64,000 nucleotides of DNA from Avena insularis (Eukaryota; Streptophyta; Magnoliopsida; Poales; Poaceae). Below, in pieces: positions 11,901 to 24,203 of the stretch. Each line of letters starts with the position of its first letter. The stretch's first letter is position 1. The notes beneath the pieces are model-generated. The model saw only the letters and a list, made by a program, of their open reading frames with translations, ran no database searches and was not told the origin of the DNA. The stretch covers positions 85,798,684 to 85,862,683 of the forward strand of contig CM042685.1 of assembly GCA_023614405.1 (NCBI GenBank). The letters run 5' to 3'. The position numbers and the translations under genes were made by a program.

Positions 11901-12273
11901 GATGCTGGGCTGGCGGTATTGGGTGGGCCGGAGTAGTTAGGTTTAGTTTTTTTCCTGTTTCTTTTTATTCTTTTTCTGTTTTGTATTTGTTTCATATCTT
12001 TTTTATTTAGGTGTCCAAAACCCCTCAAACAAGATTCAATTTTTTTCTAGAATTAACTAGATCATCTTAGGATCATTTTTGTACATTTTTATTTAGTTCA
12101 ATAATGTTGGATTTATAAAATCCCTATTTATTCCATATTTGCCAAACCAATTAGGGTTAGGGTTTTCCAATTCAATTCTTGCAAATTTTGTATGGATGCA
12201 ATGCAATTCTCATGAATGACATGTAAAAACAATTTTTTTCTAGTCCCAAATTCCAAAATCTTGGGATGTGACA
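8909..12273 (-). mobile_element. Solo LTR of a Gypsy (Tekay-like) retrotransposon, 3365 bp
   Basis: The segment starts TGTAACACCC and ends GGGATGTGACA on the plus strand, so on the minus strand it begins TGTCACATCCCAA, close to the TGTAACATCCCAA starts of the other chromovirus LTRs in the window. It has TG...CA ends and a perfect CGAGC target duplication, with no internal coding, so it is most simply a solo LTR left by recombination between two LTRs. A GC-rich block at 11130-11940 includes, on the minus strand, a CATATAACCCC sequence near 11677-11687 that may be the LTR TATA region. ORFs in this block on either strand have no recognisable domain and I do not treat them as genes. Confidence 0.82.
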
Positions 12274-12278
12274 CGAGC
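12274..12278. repeat. Right 5-bp target site duplication (CGAGC) of the solo LTR
   Basis: Exact copy of 8904-8908 directly after the ACA end of the LTR. Confidence 0.88.
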
Positions 12279-14508
12279 GTTGTTTAGCAAGAGAGATCTA
12301 CGCTTTGAAGTCTCGTGGATTCTGCGTGGTGGAGTCGGATTTCTGCTTCTCCTCTCACCATTGCCGCCTCCACTCCTGCGGCTTCCATGGCGGTGATGAG
12401 ATTCTTCATGGTCGCTTCCTGGAGGTGATAGTGACCCTGGTGGATTATTTCTAGCTGGTTTACACGGTGGTGGTGGAGCCTCATTATGATGACTCCATGG
12501 TTGGTTTCTCCGGGATTCATCCCTACATGATTCAAGATGATCTGGATCATCTCGTCGTCCGGTGTTGCCAGCTGGATGGCTTGGTGGTGGCATTTTTAGC
12601 CGATCATGTTCTCGTTAGCGGCGCAGTTCCGGGTCTTCTCTGTGGCGATTGTTTTCCCCACAATGTCCCTGATGATGTACCATTGCCCTGATTGCATCTT
12701 CAGACACAACCAGAATAACTCTTGCACAGTCACGTGCGGGCCTGCGATGATGACCATTTGATTCGGTCCTTGAATATTCTTCTTCACCCCGGTGACGATA
12801 ACGTTGATCCGTATCCCTGCAGGGTGTCTCATTAGTGCTTTTGTCGGTGTCAGTGTGGCAGAATTCCGACTTTGTGGCCAGCTTGCCACTGAATGACGCA
12901 GTTGTTTTTAGTTGTTTGAAACCTTTGTCCAGCAACGCAACACATTGCCAGACCTGCTCAGGAGACGGATTATTGGCGAGGATAGCTCGAGCTGCTGCAG
13001 CGTTTTCCAATGTCGTGTTGTACACTTAGATTTTCTCTCCAGATTTTCCGTCGAATAGATCTTTGTGGATATCCGGGTTCCTATTAGCAAGAACAAGACC
13101 TCCCCTTGTATTGTTTGGTGGTCGCTTGAAATCTGACTGATATTTGGCAGGATAACTGTCTAACTATTGTTTAAGCTCGACGATGCGCGTGGCCTCCTCG
13201 AGTAAAAACAGACGGTATTTTTCCAGGTCCTCATCCCTTTTCTCCAACGCATTAGAAGTAAGATCCTAAACCATTGGGATTGGTATGGTGAGAGCATATC
13301 CATAAATTTCACATGCAGCCTTGGTGATAACGTGTCCATCCACGGGAGGGTCGATCGGTGTGTTATTAATCGGATATCCATCCTGATTCTCCATCTCGAT
13401 CTCTTCGTCAACTTTTTCTTTGTTGGTTTCTTTGACGTCTGGCTCTGCCAATGTTGGATTCTTATTCTTCTTCTTGTTCTTTGACCTCCCAGAAGCCTTA
13501 ACATGCGTACTGGAGGCAAAGATAGCTTTTGGTTCGCTACCGGGAGATAAACTTCTGTCGGTACTTTCCATAGTAGTTGGCTTTTGGACCTCGGATGAAT
13601 CTCCGTCGTCCATGTCATATTGCGACGTGTAGTCTTCATACATGCTGTCATACGGACTCGGAGGTGTCTCCGGCTCACCTTGCGCTGGTTTGGAGGTGTA
13701 ACCTTCTTTGCACTACTCCATCTTCTTCTCAAAGTCTCGAAGTTCCTGTGACGTTAATGATTCCTGAGGGGAACCGGATAAGTGGGTGTTTTCTTCGATT
13801 GCGTTAAGGACTGAATCATTGTCGGATCCAGCATTGACAGAGTCGGATCCATAGCTCACATGGTATACGAAGCAGTGCTTCTTCTTTATCCTTTGCTTCA
13901 AGAGTACTTTTTGTGCAACGGCATCAGTAGGGCCAGATCCGTAGAGGATATATTCCTCATCCGTGTATCCGATCTCGACGGGGAGATCAAATCTAGATTT
14001 TTCCTCCACCTCTTCATCTACTATAGGAGTGGGTTGGGTGGGTTCGAGTTTTTCTGGGATCGTGAACTCTTTCCTCGTATGACGGAGTAGATCCGGATTT
14101 TTCTTCCGCCATGGTCATCACCTCAAGGATGGGTTGGGAGGGTTCAGTGAAACCGAGGTCAATATTGATCTCGCCAATAGGCATGATCGTGTAGGTTGTC
14201 ATAGGCTTGCTAGCCGGAATCCAAGTCTCATCGAGAAGGACGAGAGGGACATCACTTCCATAGACCACGCAACCCGTGGAGATTGTTTCGCTGATTCCTG
14301 CACGCATAGATTCCGCCTGGAACGAAGCTCCCAATGTCACCCGCCCCATGACGGGCGCTAACTTTCGTCGGATTGTCGACAAGTACGCCATAGGGGGTCT
14401 TGACGGCATTGAGAAGATGGGGTGTGAGTCATCGGATGTTCCAGGAACGATGAACCCAGTTATATATCGGATCCGACTGCGGTGATCGGATCCTACTCCT
14501 GCTAGCAA
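12279..14508 (-). pseudogene. Long N-terminal Gag region of minus-strand Tat element
   Basis: Successive minus-strand frames (14508-14014, 14009-13713, 13643-13266, 13025-12615, 12593-12279) form one decayed coding sequence upstream of the Gag core. The first frame (165 codons) contains PMAYLSTIRRKLAPVMGRVT and ETWIPASKPMTTYTIMPIGE. The second and third are acidic and Ser/Asn/Lys-rich, probably disordered. The fourth contains ENAAAARAILANNPSPEQVW, a segment that looks helical. The last is Arg/His/Pro-rich, like an RNA-binding region, and runs into the solo LTR insertion. I do not recognise a named domain; the position between 5' LTR and Gag core is what assigns it. Confidence 0.6.
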
Positions 14509-14524
14509 CCCAGTTATATATCGG
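14453..14524. repeat. 18-bp direct repeat between LTR and gag
   Basis: AACCCAGTTATATATCGG occurs at 14453-14470 and again at 14507-14524, 54 bases apart, in the short leader between the 5' LTR and the first gag frame of the minus-strand Tat element. The function is unknown; a packaging or dimerisation role is only a guess. Confidence 0.75.
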
Positions 14525-14535
14525 CGAGAGCCGGA

Positions 14536-14870
14536 TGTTACAACGGATTACAAGATAGGTTCACTTGTGGGAGTTGTGATTGTTGTTGTTGCCCTAAAGG
14601 CTCCCATAATGATGGTTTATATATTCACCAAGACATAGGGTTACAAGAGAGACCTATCCGGCTACGTTACAGAGTCGGTAACTAGATATAACTTGGACTA
14701 CAAGTAATACTATAGGCCTATGTCAGTAAATATTCTAGGCCTTGTCTTAGGTGGAACTAGCTCCTCCTCTTCCTATTGCTGGGCCGACCATGAAGCAAAG
14801 CTCTAACCCATTGGTGGGCCACCCTGGTCAGTGAGATCTGTGGGAATACCCGGAAAGTATATCCCCAACA
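14536..14870 (-). repeat. 5' LTR of minus-strand Tat element (about 335 bp)
   Basis: On the minus strand the segment begins TGTTGGGGATATACTTTCC and ends TTGTAACA, with short inverted ends TGTT...AACA. It lies directly upstream of the long Gag region, as a 5' LTR should. The end could be three bases further right because ACA is repeated (CCCAACAACA). No standard tRNA-iMet primer site is evident just inside it; the next bases on the minus strand are TCCGGCTCTCGCCG. The partner LTR is lost. Confidence 0.65.
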
Positions 14871-15674
14871 ACATGTTTTACCCATGACATTGCAACAAAC
14901 TCAACCCGGAATGACCTCCTCCTATAAAACCGCCTATCTAGCCCAGAACTAACTACCAGGAAGCTAATTAAACACCCTTCCCGCTATGACTAATACCCCA
15001 AGAAGTGATATCGGCGCCTCTCATGAAGCGACTTATACACGGTCAACAAAAGATAACCCTCTCTAGACAAAAGGTGCAAATTTCTTCAAGATCATCATGC
15101 GACTCACCAAGCACCCCTAGTGTAGCTCTATGGGGGAAAGATTGCGTCTTTCCTGCAAAAATAGTTTAACCAATACCTGAAGTATCTCAGGAGTTCGATC
15201 CCTAGTCACCGTTAGTGGAGGAAATTCAGTCAAGCCGACTCGTAGACCCTACAACAAGGATACCAATCATCACTACCACAAAATTAGAAGATTCTTAGGA
15301 AAAGTCTCCCACTCCAAGGTCGACCGTTCAGTCACCCCTCCCGGCGCATCAAGACTCAGAAGACAGAAAACCTGATTTCAGTGATAGAGGATTGAAGAAG
15401 GAAACTTGCCATCTCAATTTCCGGAGAAGAATCAATTCTATGAGAAACCTACCTAGATCCTTCGTAAGGGGAAAATACTCCGTATTTTCCACTTGTTTAA
15501 TCTAAACCTCCCCATCCGAAGCCACTCAGGTCTGACCCGTAGCTGACCACGCCTGTTTGTTGTAAAACCTTTTAGCATCTCATAATTCCACTACTGAAAA
15601 TGTTAATCCGATGTTATTACCCAACCCTACTCCTCCCGAATCTAGGGACAACATTCTTTTAAGGGGGAAAGGTC
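14871..15674 (+). pseudogene. 3' internal end of a plus-strand chromovirus, coding content lost
   Basis: The segment ends with GGGACAACATTCTTTTAAGGGGGAAAGGTC directly before an LTR start (described as positions 15645-15674). A 'cggGAcgAnATTCTTTTAAGGGGG' ending is typical of the 3' end of plant Tekay/CRM chromoviruses, and the minus-strand chromovirus here ends almost the same way. I find no readable integrase or chromodomain in it. Its left border coincides with the LTR of the minus-strand Tat element, which probably inserted into or replaced the rest. Confidence 0.6.
15661..15674 (+). other. Polypurine tract before LTR
   Basis: AAGGGGGAAAGGTC directly precedes TGTAACATCCC. This is where plus-strand DNA synthesis of the element would be primed. 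Confidence 0.72.
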
Positions 15675-18600
15675 TGTAACATCCCAATTTCAGCAACCCT
15701 GATTTGTTGTCCAAAAGGCAAAAATCAGGGGGAATAAAAACGTTTTATTGCTAAGTGTTGCAATGTTTGTTATTTGTTTACTTGTGTTTATGCATCTGAT
15801 TGTGCAATAGATGATATACTCCTTATCTCAACCTCAGTTGACAAAAAATATTTTACAAAAGAGATGTCTTGGCTCATCTTTCATATTCTCAAATGTTCTG
15901 GAATTTCAAACCTGAGCCAAGATAACTTTGACACAAGAAAATATTTTAATAGTCTCCTTTTAACAAAAGTATGGAGACCTATATATAATCTCCTTATGTT
16001 TTCAAGACAGAACCATCAACTACTCTTATCCCTAGGTTTTCCAAAACCCTTCCTAAAACCTTTTCATTCCAATCTTGGTAGAAATACCAAGAGGTCCTTA
16101 TCTTACATCAAAGCACACCAATTCAAAATACCCATCCCTACCTCAAGCTAGGATTTATGGTAACCTTAGAAGTACATGGATATGTTTGATAAGATAAATT
16201 GTCTTGATCTGCTGCATGCCTTGTTTGCTTACAAACTAGCATGAGACAATCTAGTAGCTTATCCTTAAGGATCAAACCAATAGTTGAGCGCGTCAATATC
16301 AAGCTAATCATCCCAAACTAAATCTATCTTGAGTCACTCAAGTGAATGTTTAATCTACTTGCCTAGATCAAACCTAAGATCATCCTTTGCTTTAGCTTCC
16401 AATCCATCAAAGACCAAATACAAGCATGAATCTTCTCTACATAAGCTACCCTTTAATATCATCCACTTGATGATAAAGTCAAACCCTTGCATCTCTCCTA
16501 AATGTCTCCTTCTCTCAGACTAGTCCAAATCCAGAAGTCTGCCAAATTTGGCTAAGTCTGGAATCCTTAACTAGATTCAATCATTGAACTCCCCTACCAA
16601 ATCAATGTGCTTTGTTGAAAATGTACTTGAATTATCTTGTGGTACATCAATAGTACTACCAAATCCCACTTTTTCCCTTGGATAAATCATTCCTGGACTC
16701 ACTCATCCATGATGGTTTTGTAGTCAAGATAATAATCTTTTCTGCAAATCTTATCAACTTTCTACTTTGGCAGAATCTCACAACCATATGCTAACTCCCC
16801 TTGACCAACTCTTTGCATCTTTATGATCTACTAATCATGTTCTATTAATACACCCTTCTCTTGTTTCCATTGGAGCCTTTTGCTTCTTAAACCCCCATGG
16901 TTTATGATGCATCATGACTCATCTGCTATGGCAACCTTATTTTCAACAAAGTTTGCCATCACTCGTAGAAAACCTCAAATATAACCAAGCCAAACTCTTT
17001 CTTCCACTTGTTATAGCTATCCCTCGATCCCTTGAACCAAGGTGATCTCCAAGGTCACTAATCCAACTATGTTTAGGTGGCATAAAAATATCAAAACCCT
17101 AGATTCCTAGTTTCCTCCTTTCTCACCATAATTCTTCGAAACTCAAGTTGGCATTGATGGATAAATCATGTTTACATCATCTACCTTGGATATTATACTT
17201 CACCAAATAATTCCCCTAATTTATTGGATCCTAAAAATATTTAAATTTCACTTTTGGCAAAATCCTAGAATCTTTGTCTATGAAGATAAATTTGTTTTTC
17301 TCCAAATCACTTTGCAAACTCAAGGCCCATTTGATTCCTATATATAATATCCCATCTTCCTAGATGAAAATTAATTTTTTTAGATTCTTTATTATCTATT
17401 TTTCCCTTTTTCTTAAATTGCAGAAACAAGAAAATTTTGATTAAAAATACTTTCTTTTCAAAACAATTCCAAGAAAATTATCCAATGTGTGATATGGTAT
17501 TTAGGACCATCTCACCTAAAAACAACCTTGTCCAATGTAAATATATCAAAGAGCTTCTAGAAATCATTTCAGCAATATTTGAATAAATAGTTTTAAGTGA
17601 AATAAAAAACAATTGAAAAATCCCAAATAATTCCTAGAGAGGTGCTTTGACACCACTTATCCTCCAGCACAATTTACCCATATCGCCAAGACAAAATTTT
17701 GAAACTTCCTCTCAAAACCATCATTATGGCTAAATGTGATAGTTTGATAAAACTTGAGCAAACACCAACTCAAACCCCATAAACCACCAACTTTGTTCAA
17801 CAGAGCACCCACCCATCTATCCTCGTTGAGCTCCACTAGCGTTTTCACTGTAGCAAACCCTAGCCTTGTCCATTAGTGCTTGCAGAAGAGTAAGGGAGAT
17901 ACCTCTTGATGAAAAACTTGATTTTTTGAGGTAGCAACCACACCACCACTTCCACCACTCACTGCTCGACCCTAGTACTCCCAAACACCCCTCCACTGCC
18001 CCTAAGGTCCAATCCCTAGCCAGCCACCTCCCCAAGCTTGGCCATGGAAAATGTCCACCATACACCCAACCCTTCGATATAAGGGCTCAGCCACCTGTAA
18101 CCCCTCCTCACGAAGCCGCCTCTCCCTCTTACCTCCATCGCCATGGGAGGAAGAACAAGCTTCGTCAAGACATTTTTGGAACCCCAGCTAGTGCTCATTT
18201 CCAACAACCCCTACCCCTGAACTACCATCGTAACCTCCCTACCATCGCATTTCTTACCCCAAATGCCCCTAGAAGCCCCCTCCTGATGGTCATGCAAGCT
18301 CGCATGCAAATCTAGATCCATCACCCTGATCATTTTTCTTGCACAGGACCGGCCCAGCAGGTGGCACTATTGAGCACCGCCAATCTCTTCTTGGCGGCAC
18401 ATGCCGAAGATCCTGGCGACAAATCGGGCCTTCCCGCCCATCGCCTACGTCCTCGCCGGGCACCACGCCTCCCATAACGCTCCTCGATCGTCATGAAGCT
18501 TGCAGGTGAAAACACCCCTCCCCACAGCGCTGCCCTAGGTTTCCCTCACTGGTGTCCTGTTTCGCCGGGGAAGATGATCGGGGGCCGTCGATTCACTTTT

Positions 18601-21045
18601 TAATCGGATGGCCCCAAAGTCCGTACTTTCGCCTTCGCTGCTGAAGGACGGGTCGCGTTGTCACTGCTCAAATCCTGCTCCCAATGGTGGGCCGAAATTC
18701 ACCTCTGACGCCCATTTGGCTCGCCAAACTAGCCCGACCACCCCCTCTTCCTTTTCTTTATAAATAAATCTTCTAGATCTATTTATTTGCAGTTCAGTTT
18801 TAAATCAAAACAAAAATGATAACTTCCATTTTATGCCCAGGTCTAATTAATCGCTTATTCCCTCATGTTTTGTACAACATTCAGAACTGGCTTTGCCAAT
18901 AAATAAAATCCTAAGGGAGCTACACCTACACAAATGGAATAAATCCAATTTTTCCTGGTAGGTATCTTATGTACCTATCTCATTGATTTAGTTTCATGCC
19001 AAGTGGAATAGTGGTTTGACTATAGCAAAAATAGAAAAATCCATCCATTTCTGCCTTTAAAAAATTCCCTAGGAAAAACCATGAATTTATTTTACATCTT
19101 TTAAACCCTCATAAATAAGATACATATATACCTAGTAGAATCGAGGAGTTCAAGATTTATTGAGCTTCTGAGAATTTTTCATGAATTAAGTACTTCTATA
19201 TGTACCTCTATCACTAGATAAATCATTCCATAAGCTTATCAACTCCAAAAGTAGTTATTCCAAATTATTCAGAAAGGTATTCTGAATACGTAACATATCT
19301 CTTTTGAATCACATCAAAAGCTCCTACAGTTTAAATCTTATGATAAAGAGAAATATCATCCAAAAGTGACTTTGGGAATTCCCTAAGGGCATTATGTTAA
19401 ATATTTTGGAGTAAATCCAACTCCCAGTGAATCAGTCCATCAAAACCTACTTAATTATCCAAAAAACATTGGAGCTCCAAAACTTTTCTTGTGAATTATT
19501 TTCTAAAACTAGACTTTTATTCACTAGAAAAGGCATTATAAATCAATGGAAATTGATAAAATAGTAAAACCACTTTTGTTGGTTTCATTTTATCAATATA
19601 TATCTGGTATCAGTAACTTGGACTTTCCTTAAAACCCCTTGAATAGGTAATATGGCCTCTAAATCTTAATAGTAATTCCACAAATTTAACTATTGCGAGA
19701 TCAATTGTTTTATTACAAGTTGTTCAAAACCTACTGAATTAAATAATGTATTGTATCTTTTATTGTTGATTTCTATTGTTGCTTGTATGCCATGTCCTGA
19801 TTGATGTATTTCTTGTTTGCATGTTTGCTCAATAACGGCGATAGTTGCGATTGTGAGACATTGAGAAGAAAGAAGCATCAGATTACTATTATTTTGATTG
19901 TTATCGGTATTCTAGTATTCTAAAGAAGTCATGGGACATATCGCTGGTAACAGGAAAGCGACCTTCATGCTCATAAGCCTTGTCCTATTGATTTACATAT
20001 GCATGTTTTATCTACTATTTACGAAACTGCATTGTTTTACTATGTGATGTGTTATATCTAGTAGTGGTTTGGCTCCTCCAAACTATTACACCTTTGAACT
20101 ACCAAGTAGAATTCCCTTGTTGGCACCTACTTTCCCATAGTATGGTAGATGGTGTATAACACCATGGCCCTTTGGAGACCCCTGTTTAGCCAAGAAAACT
20201 TTAGGATGGGGAGAGCCCGAAAAAGTTTAAAAGATATGTTTTATGGCAAAAACCTTGGTGAGGTTTGACCTACCAAGAGCAGTTGAGAAATTAAAAAGGT
20301 TTTGTTTTACAAAAGGGATGGACGAATGATGGAGAAAAAAAAGTTTTACAAAAACGCACACAGTTCTTTGTAGTTTTGCTTGAGCAATTAAACTATGCAA
20401 CCACATTACTCTGGAATGGGACATGGTTGGATTTGAAGTTTGCTACTCTGGTATGGGGATTCTACAACTACTTATAAGGGATCATCTACCTTGAACGCCA
20501 GGGTGCCTTTACGAAAAGGGTCAACTGTGAGACAGTCACCTGGAGGAATTGTGAACTGCCCACAGGAGTAGACGGGCGATACTATGAGCCCCTCATTGAA
20601 AGTGCCCCTTCTCTCGGAGTCGGAAGGCACTTCGGTTGGTCCGTGGATCTAGACGTCCCGCTGTTGAGGGGAACAACTCATAGGGTAGGGCCTATACTAG
20701 AGTGGCATCCGGAGAGTCTTGATAGGTTACTCGACCCACGATCAGTAGGGATCAGGGCCGTGGTGAGATTTGAAGAAGCTAGAAGGATAATGTTGTTGAT
20801 GTCTATGCGAGCTAGGCTGTCTTCTGAGTCAGTCGCCTGTAGGTTAAGGCATGACATGGGCTCGGTGCTTGAGGACTTCCGTAATTGATGTTGTAATCGC
20901 CATAATGGCCATAAAGGTATGTGTTGTATTAATTACTTTCCGAATGTTGTAATGGTACTGGTCGGTTATGCTCATGGCTCACTGAGCATGGGAACATGAA
21001 TTGCAGGAATAACAAGGATTCTCGGACCATAAATCCAGGGTCCCA
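15675..21045 (+). repeat. 3' LTR of a plus-strand chromovirus, unusually long, right end uncertain
   Basis: It begins TGTAACATCCCAATTTC after a polypurine tract. The left part is AT-rich and gene-free; a GC-rich block lies at about 17930-18740, followed by an AT-rich stretch and a second more GC-rich block at 20440-20890. The last part (GGAATAACAAGGATTCTCGG, ACCATAAATCCAGGG at about 21006-21040) resembles the end of the LTR at 58154-61330 (GGGAATAGCATTGCAATCACAGGGACC). No matching terminal ACA is found, so the last bases may be deleted; CCA at 21043-21045 is the nearest candidate. At about 5.4 kb it would be long even for Tekay, so an undetected insertion is possible. No real gene is seen in it. 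Confidence 0.6.
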
Positions 21046-22316
21046 AAGAGGGGGAATCTAGGGTTGAAAGCCATATTAACTCACACTCGATAGACATCCT
21101 GTTGGTGCCTTGGGTACCAAATGACATGGTATGCCTTTCTTATGGTTTTATGAGTGCAGGGTCACATGCAAGGGCTCCAGGAGCTGATTTCACATTTTTT
21201 AAATTTTTAAGATTTTTGGTTCTGCCTAAAATGGGTGGCCACGCAACTAATAGTGCAATCTTGGACCTAGGCAGTATCCAAGATAGGTACCCCTGTGGGC
21301 ATCCCAAACCATTTTTTCCTGAAAATTGAGAGTGTCTTATAGGGTACCTACAGTTACAAACCACATTTATTAGGCCTTAACTCAAAAAATATAGTATATG
21401 CTTGCAACACGAGATAAATACTCACCTCCCGGGACTAGCCATGCACCATGGTGTAGCATGCGTGAAAATTGCCTCGGGCCCCTGGGCGTGCCCTAATCTT
21501 GCACCTCCTTTGGGAGAACACCTGTTTTTCGGGTTTAGAAAATGGAAAGTCATGATTTCTCCAAATGACCATGAAATCTCCAGTTGGAGAAGTTTCTTGA
21601 AATGTCGAGAGGGAGCTAGGTGCCAGGTTTAGGCTCAATCTATGGAGTGGTTCCATGTTATGGGATGTGAGGGGGGGTCTAGGGTTTAAAGCCATGTTAA
21701 CTCACACCCGATAGACATCCTGTTTGTGCCTTGGGTGCCAAAGGACCTGGTATGCCTTGCTTATGATTTTGTGAGGTCACTAGGTCACATGAAATGGCTT
21801 CAGGAGCTGTTTTCAAAAAAAATGTTTTTTTAGATTTTGTTTGGTGCTGCCCAAAAAAATGGCAAAACCCACCGGCGGCCGCATCAACGCAACGGTCGGT
21901 GCAATCTTGGACCTAGGAATGCATATAGCCTAGGTACCCCTTGGGGCACCCCAAACCATTTTTACCTAAAAATTTAGTGTCTTATAGGGTACCTATAGTT
22001 AGAAACCGATTATCGGGTCAGAACTCAAAAAATGCAGTATATGCTTGCACCACGAGATAAATACCCAACTACCGTGAAAATTTCCTCCGGCCCTGGGCGC
22101 GACCTAATCTTGCACCTCCTTTGGGAAAACACCTGTTTTTCGGGTTCAAAAGATAGAAATTCAAGATTTCTCCAGATGACAACGAAATCTCTAGTTGGAG
22201 AACTTACTTGTGATGCCGAGACGGAGCTAGGTGCTAATTTTGGGCTCAATCCATGGAGTGATTCCATGTTCTGCGCAGCGAGGGGGAATCTAGGGTTGAA
22301 AGCCATGTTAACTCAT
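21046..22316. repeat. Tandem repeat, ~616-bp monomer, about 2.1 copies
   Basis: GGGGGAATCTAGGGTTGAAAGCC recurs at 21051, 21672 (with small changes) and 22283, giving spacings of 621 and 611. Each copy contains TTGGACCTAGG, a GCACCCCAAACCATTTTTACCT-like stretch and GATTTCTCC. The array begins just where LTR similarity ends. Frames inside it (for example 21102-21329) are not conserved between copies and I do not call genes. Confidence 0.85.
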
Positions 22317-22489
22317 TTCTACGCTCTATTCTAGTGAAGAATACTCAGAAAATCCATTACTATAGGTCAACCAGAAACCAGCACGCCCTGATTGTTCAGA
22401 CAGTTGTAACCTGGATCATGCCCACCAACCTTTGATCTAATGGCCACACGAAATTGTAACAGTACCAACAACCCAATATTATAGCACGA

Positions 22490-22837
22490 CATGGTAGTTA
22501 CAACAATCACAATGCATGATGTTGCAGTTATATGTCGGCGGTGGGGTCCTCTGATGACTCGTCGGCAATCCCTCATCGTAGATACGCGCCCTCTCCTCGT
22601 TGGAGTCTTCCTCCTCCTCTTAGTCCCACGGGTCGATGTCACTCTCATCCGCTTCTGCCTCGAACTGATCCATGAACACCTCCTCGTTTCCCGAGTTGAG
22701 TCGCCATCATATCCGCTCCTCTATTCCTCTTGACCTTTTCATGGTGGTCTCAGAGGCCTTCCTCCGCGCCCTATGTATTGGATTCTTCTTGGCGCCTCCA
22801 TCTCTCGCTGGTGCACCAACCTTCTCGCTGGTGGGTA
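22490..22837 (-). pseudogene. Downstream half of an unknown basic/acidic ORF split by the Tekay element
   Basis: On the minus strand one frame runs from the insertion point leftward: a Lys/Arg-rich segment with GAKKNPIHRARRKASETTMK, which could be a nuclear localisation signal, then FMDQFEAEADESDIDPWD and a stop at about 22617. In-frame continuation after the stop is Glu/Asp-rich. The same frame is open on the other side of the retrotransposon (36468-36732). I do not recognise the family; a transposon gene is more likely than a host gene in this setting. The stretch 22317-22489 holds nothing else I can identify. Confidence 0.5.
22833..22837. repeat. Left target site of the Tekay element (GGGTA)
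   Basis: GGGTA precedes TGTCAACACCC; AGGTAT follows at 36467-36472, so GGTA (22834-22837 and 36468-36471) is shared. One base of the original 5-bp duplication seems lost or changed. Confidence 0.6.
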
Positions 22838-24203
22838 TGTCAACACCCGGATTTTTAATCCCAGATGCCTGTTATGCCATACATCGCAATCCCAGGATTA
22901 CCATTTTTGTGAGACATAACAGATTTGGATATCAAAGTACATCATCCATTACAAACCATACATCAGGTCTTACACAAATAAGGATCTCATGATTCAGTTC
23001 TTAATACAACTCAGGCAGCGGAATAACGTAAAGATAACGATAGCGTAGGCAAAGCTCCATATTCGGGGTCATAGGCAATGCTGACGATGGGAGATGAACC
23101 TAGTTGTCGTATCCTTCCATGTCCATCATCCTGGTACTTTCTTCATAGTCTGGCCACGGGAATAGCCAGGGACAAAGCCATGAGTACTCTTTAAGCACTC
23201 GCAAACTAATACTAACAAGTTAAGGGGTTTCTTGTAGTAGGACACTAAGCTCTAGGGTTGTTTGGCAAAAAGCCAGATTTACCTCTACTAAGTTCAGAAG
23301 CTAAGAAAACCAGTTGAACGTTTTATAACACCTAAGTGGGAACTTGAATTTCATATAACAACTTTGTTGTGGTCAAGTCAAAGTCACAAATCATTTCACA
23401 AGTGGTTTTGAACACATCTGACGGGGGAACAGTATGGCCGCTCCAACCATCCATAACCACGGACGCGGCTATTCGAATAGTTTGACACTCTACAGAGATT
23501 TTACACTTTCACCACAACATTCGATACATCCATCAGGAACAATCCTGAATTTACCATACTCAGATGTGGATAATCAATCTTAACCTATCAATTACACGCC
23601 CTCGTATAGGCACTTCTCCCCGTGAGTTTGGCCTCCCAACCATGACCAACTGTCATCTTGTAATGCATGTGGATAATCTTCACAAGGTAGCCTCACTGCA
23701 CCTTAGTCGTAAGGGAACCCATACTAAGGTATATAAATTTCTAGTCAAGCCCTACCCAATTTTCGGTATCGTGGTTGTACAGTTGAAATTGGAATGGTAT
23801 CGCATCCGCATAACCATCAGTTTTATAAAGGGATAAGGCTCATGCCTCAACATTTTCATCATCAAAATCATCTGGTGTTCAAGAACACAAGTCAAAACAT
23901 TTCAGTAGAATGACTCATCATTCTAAGGTTTTCATAACCATTTTCACCAAGTATTCCCATCTAAAGTTGATCAAGTTTTATGCTTATCACTAGCATCTAC
24001 AAGTGGCGGTAAATACTAGTGGTGGGTAATAAACAAGTGTATATTATCTAAGTAAATCTCATGCCTCAGGATGACATTAAGATTATCTAACTTAGGACAT
24101 GTTTTATGATCTTTATGCTACCTTCAATTATCTTTTTAGAATCTACAAGTCACTATGTAAACTCTAAGAGATAGCTTTGATAAAGAAAATAAAGTAAAGT
24201 ATT

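Larger units (their letters stand above)
5741..14870 (-). mobile_element. Second Ty3/Gypsy remnant of the Tat lineage, minus strand, 5' LTR present, 3' end lost
   Basis: Read leftward from its 5' LTR (14536-14870): long Gag N-terminal region (14508-12279), a solo LTR inserted inside gag (8909-12273), Gag core (8903-8259), protease (7890-7402), linker (7372-7031), RT (6840-6240) and RNase H (to 5741). The second RNase H, integrase and 3' LTR are missing at the breakpoint. The sequence is AT-richer and more decayed than the plus-strand Tat relic and clearly a different family. Confidence 0.82.

Noticed and set aside
11126..11940. Overlapping ORFs in the GC-rich part of the solo LTR
   Set aside because: Both strands give several overlapping frames without domains; the block lies in an LTR and is better explained as promoter/leader sequence.
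12157..12172. TTAGGGTTAGGGTT telomere-like word
   Set aside because: Only two units within an LTR; too short to be telomeric or interstitial telomere array.
14871..14875. ACATG as target duplication of the minus-strand Tat element
   Set aside because: The other end of the element is deleted, so the duplication cannot be tested.
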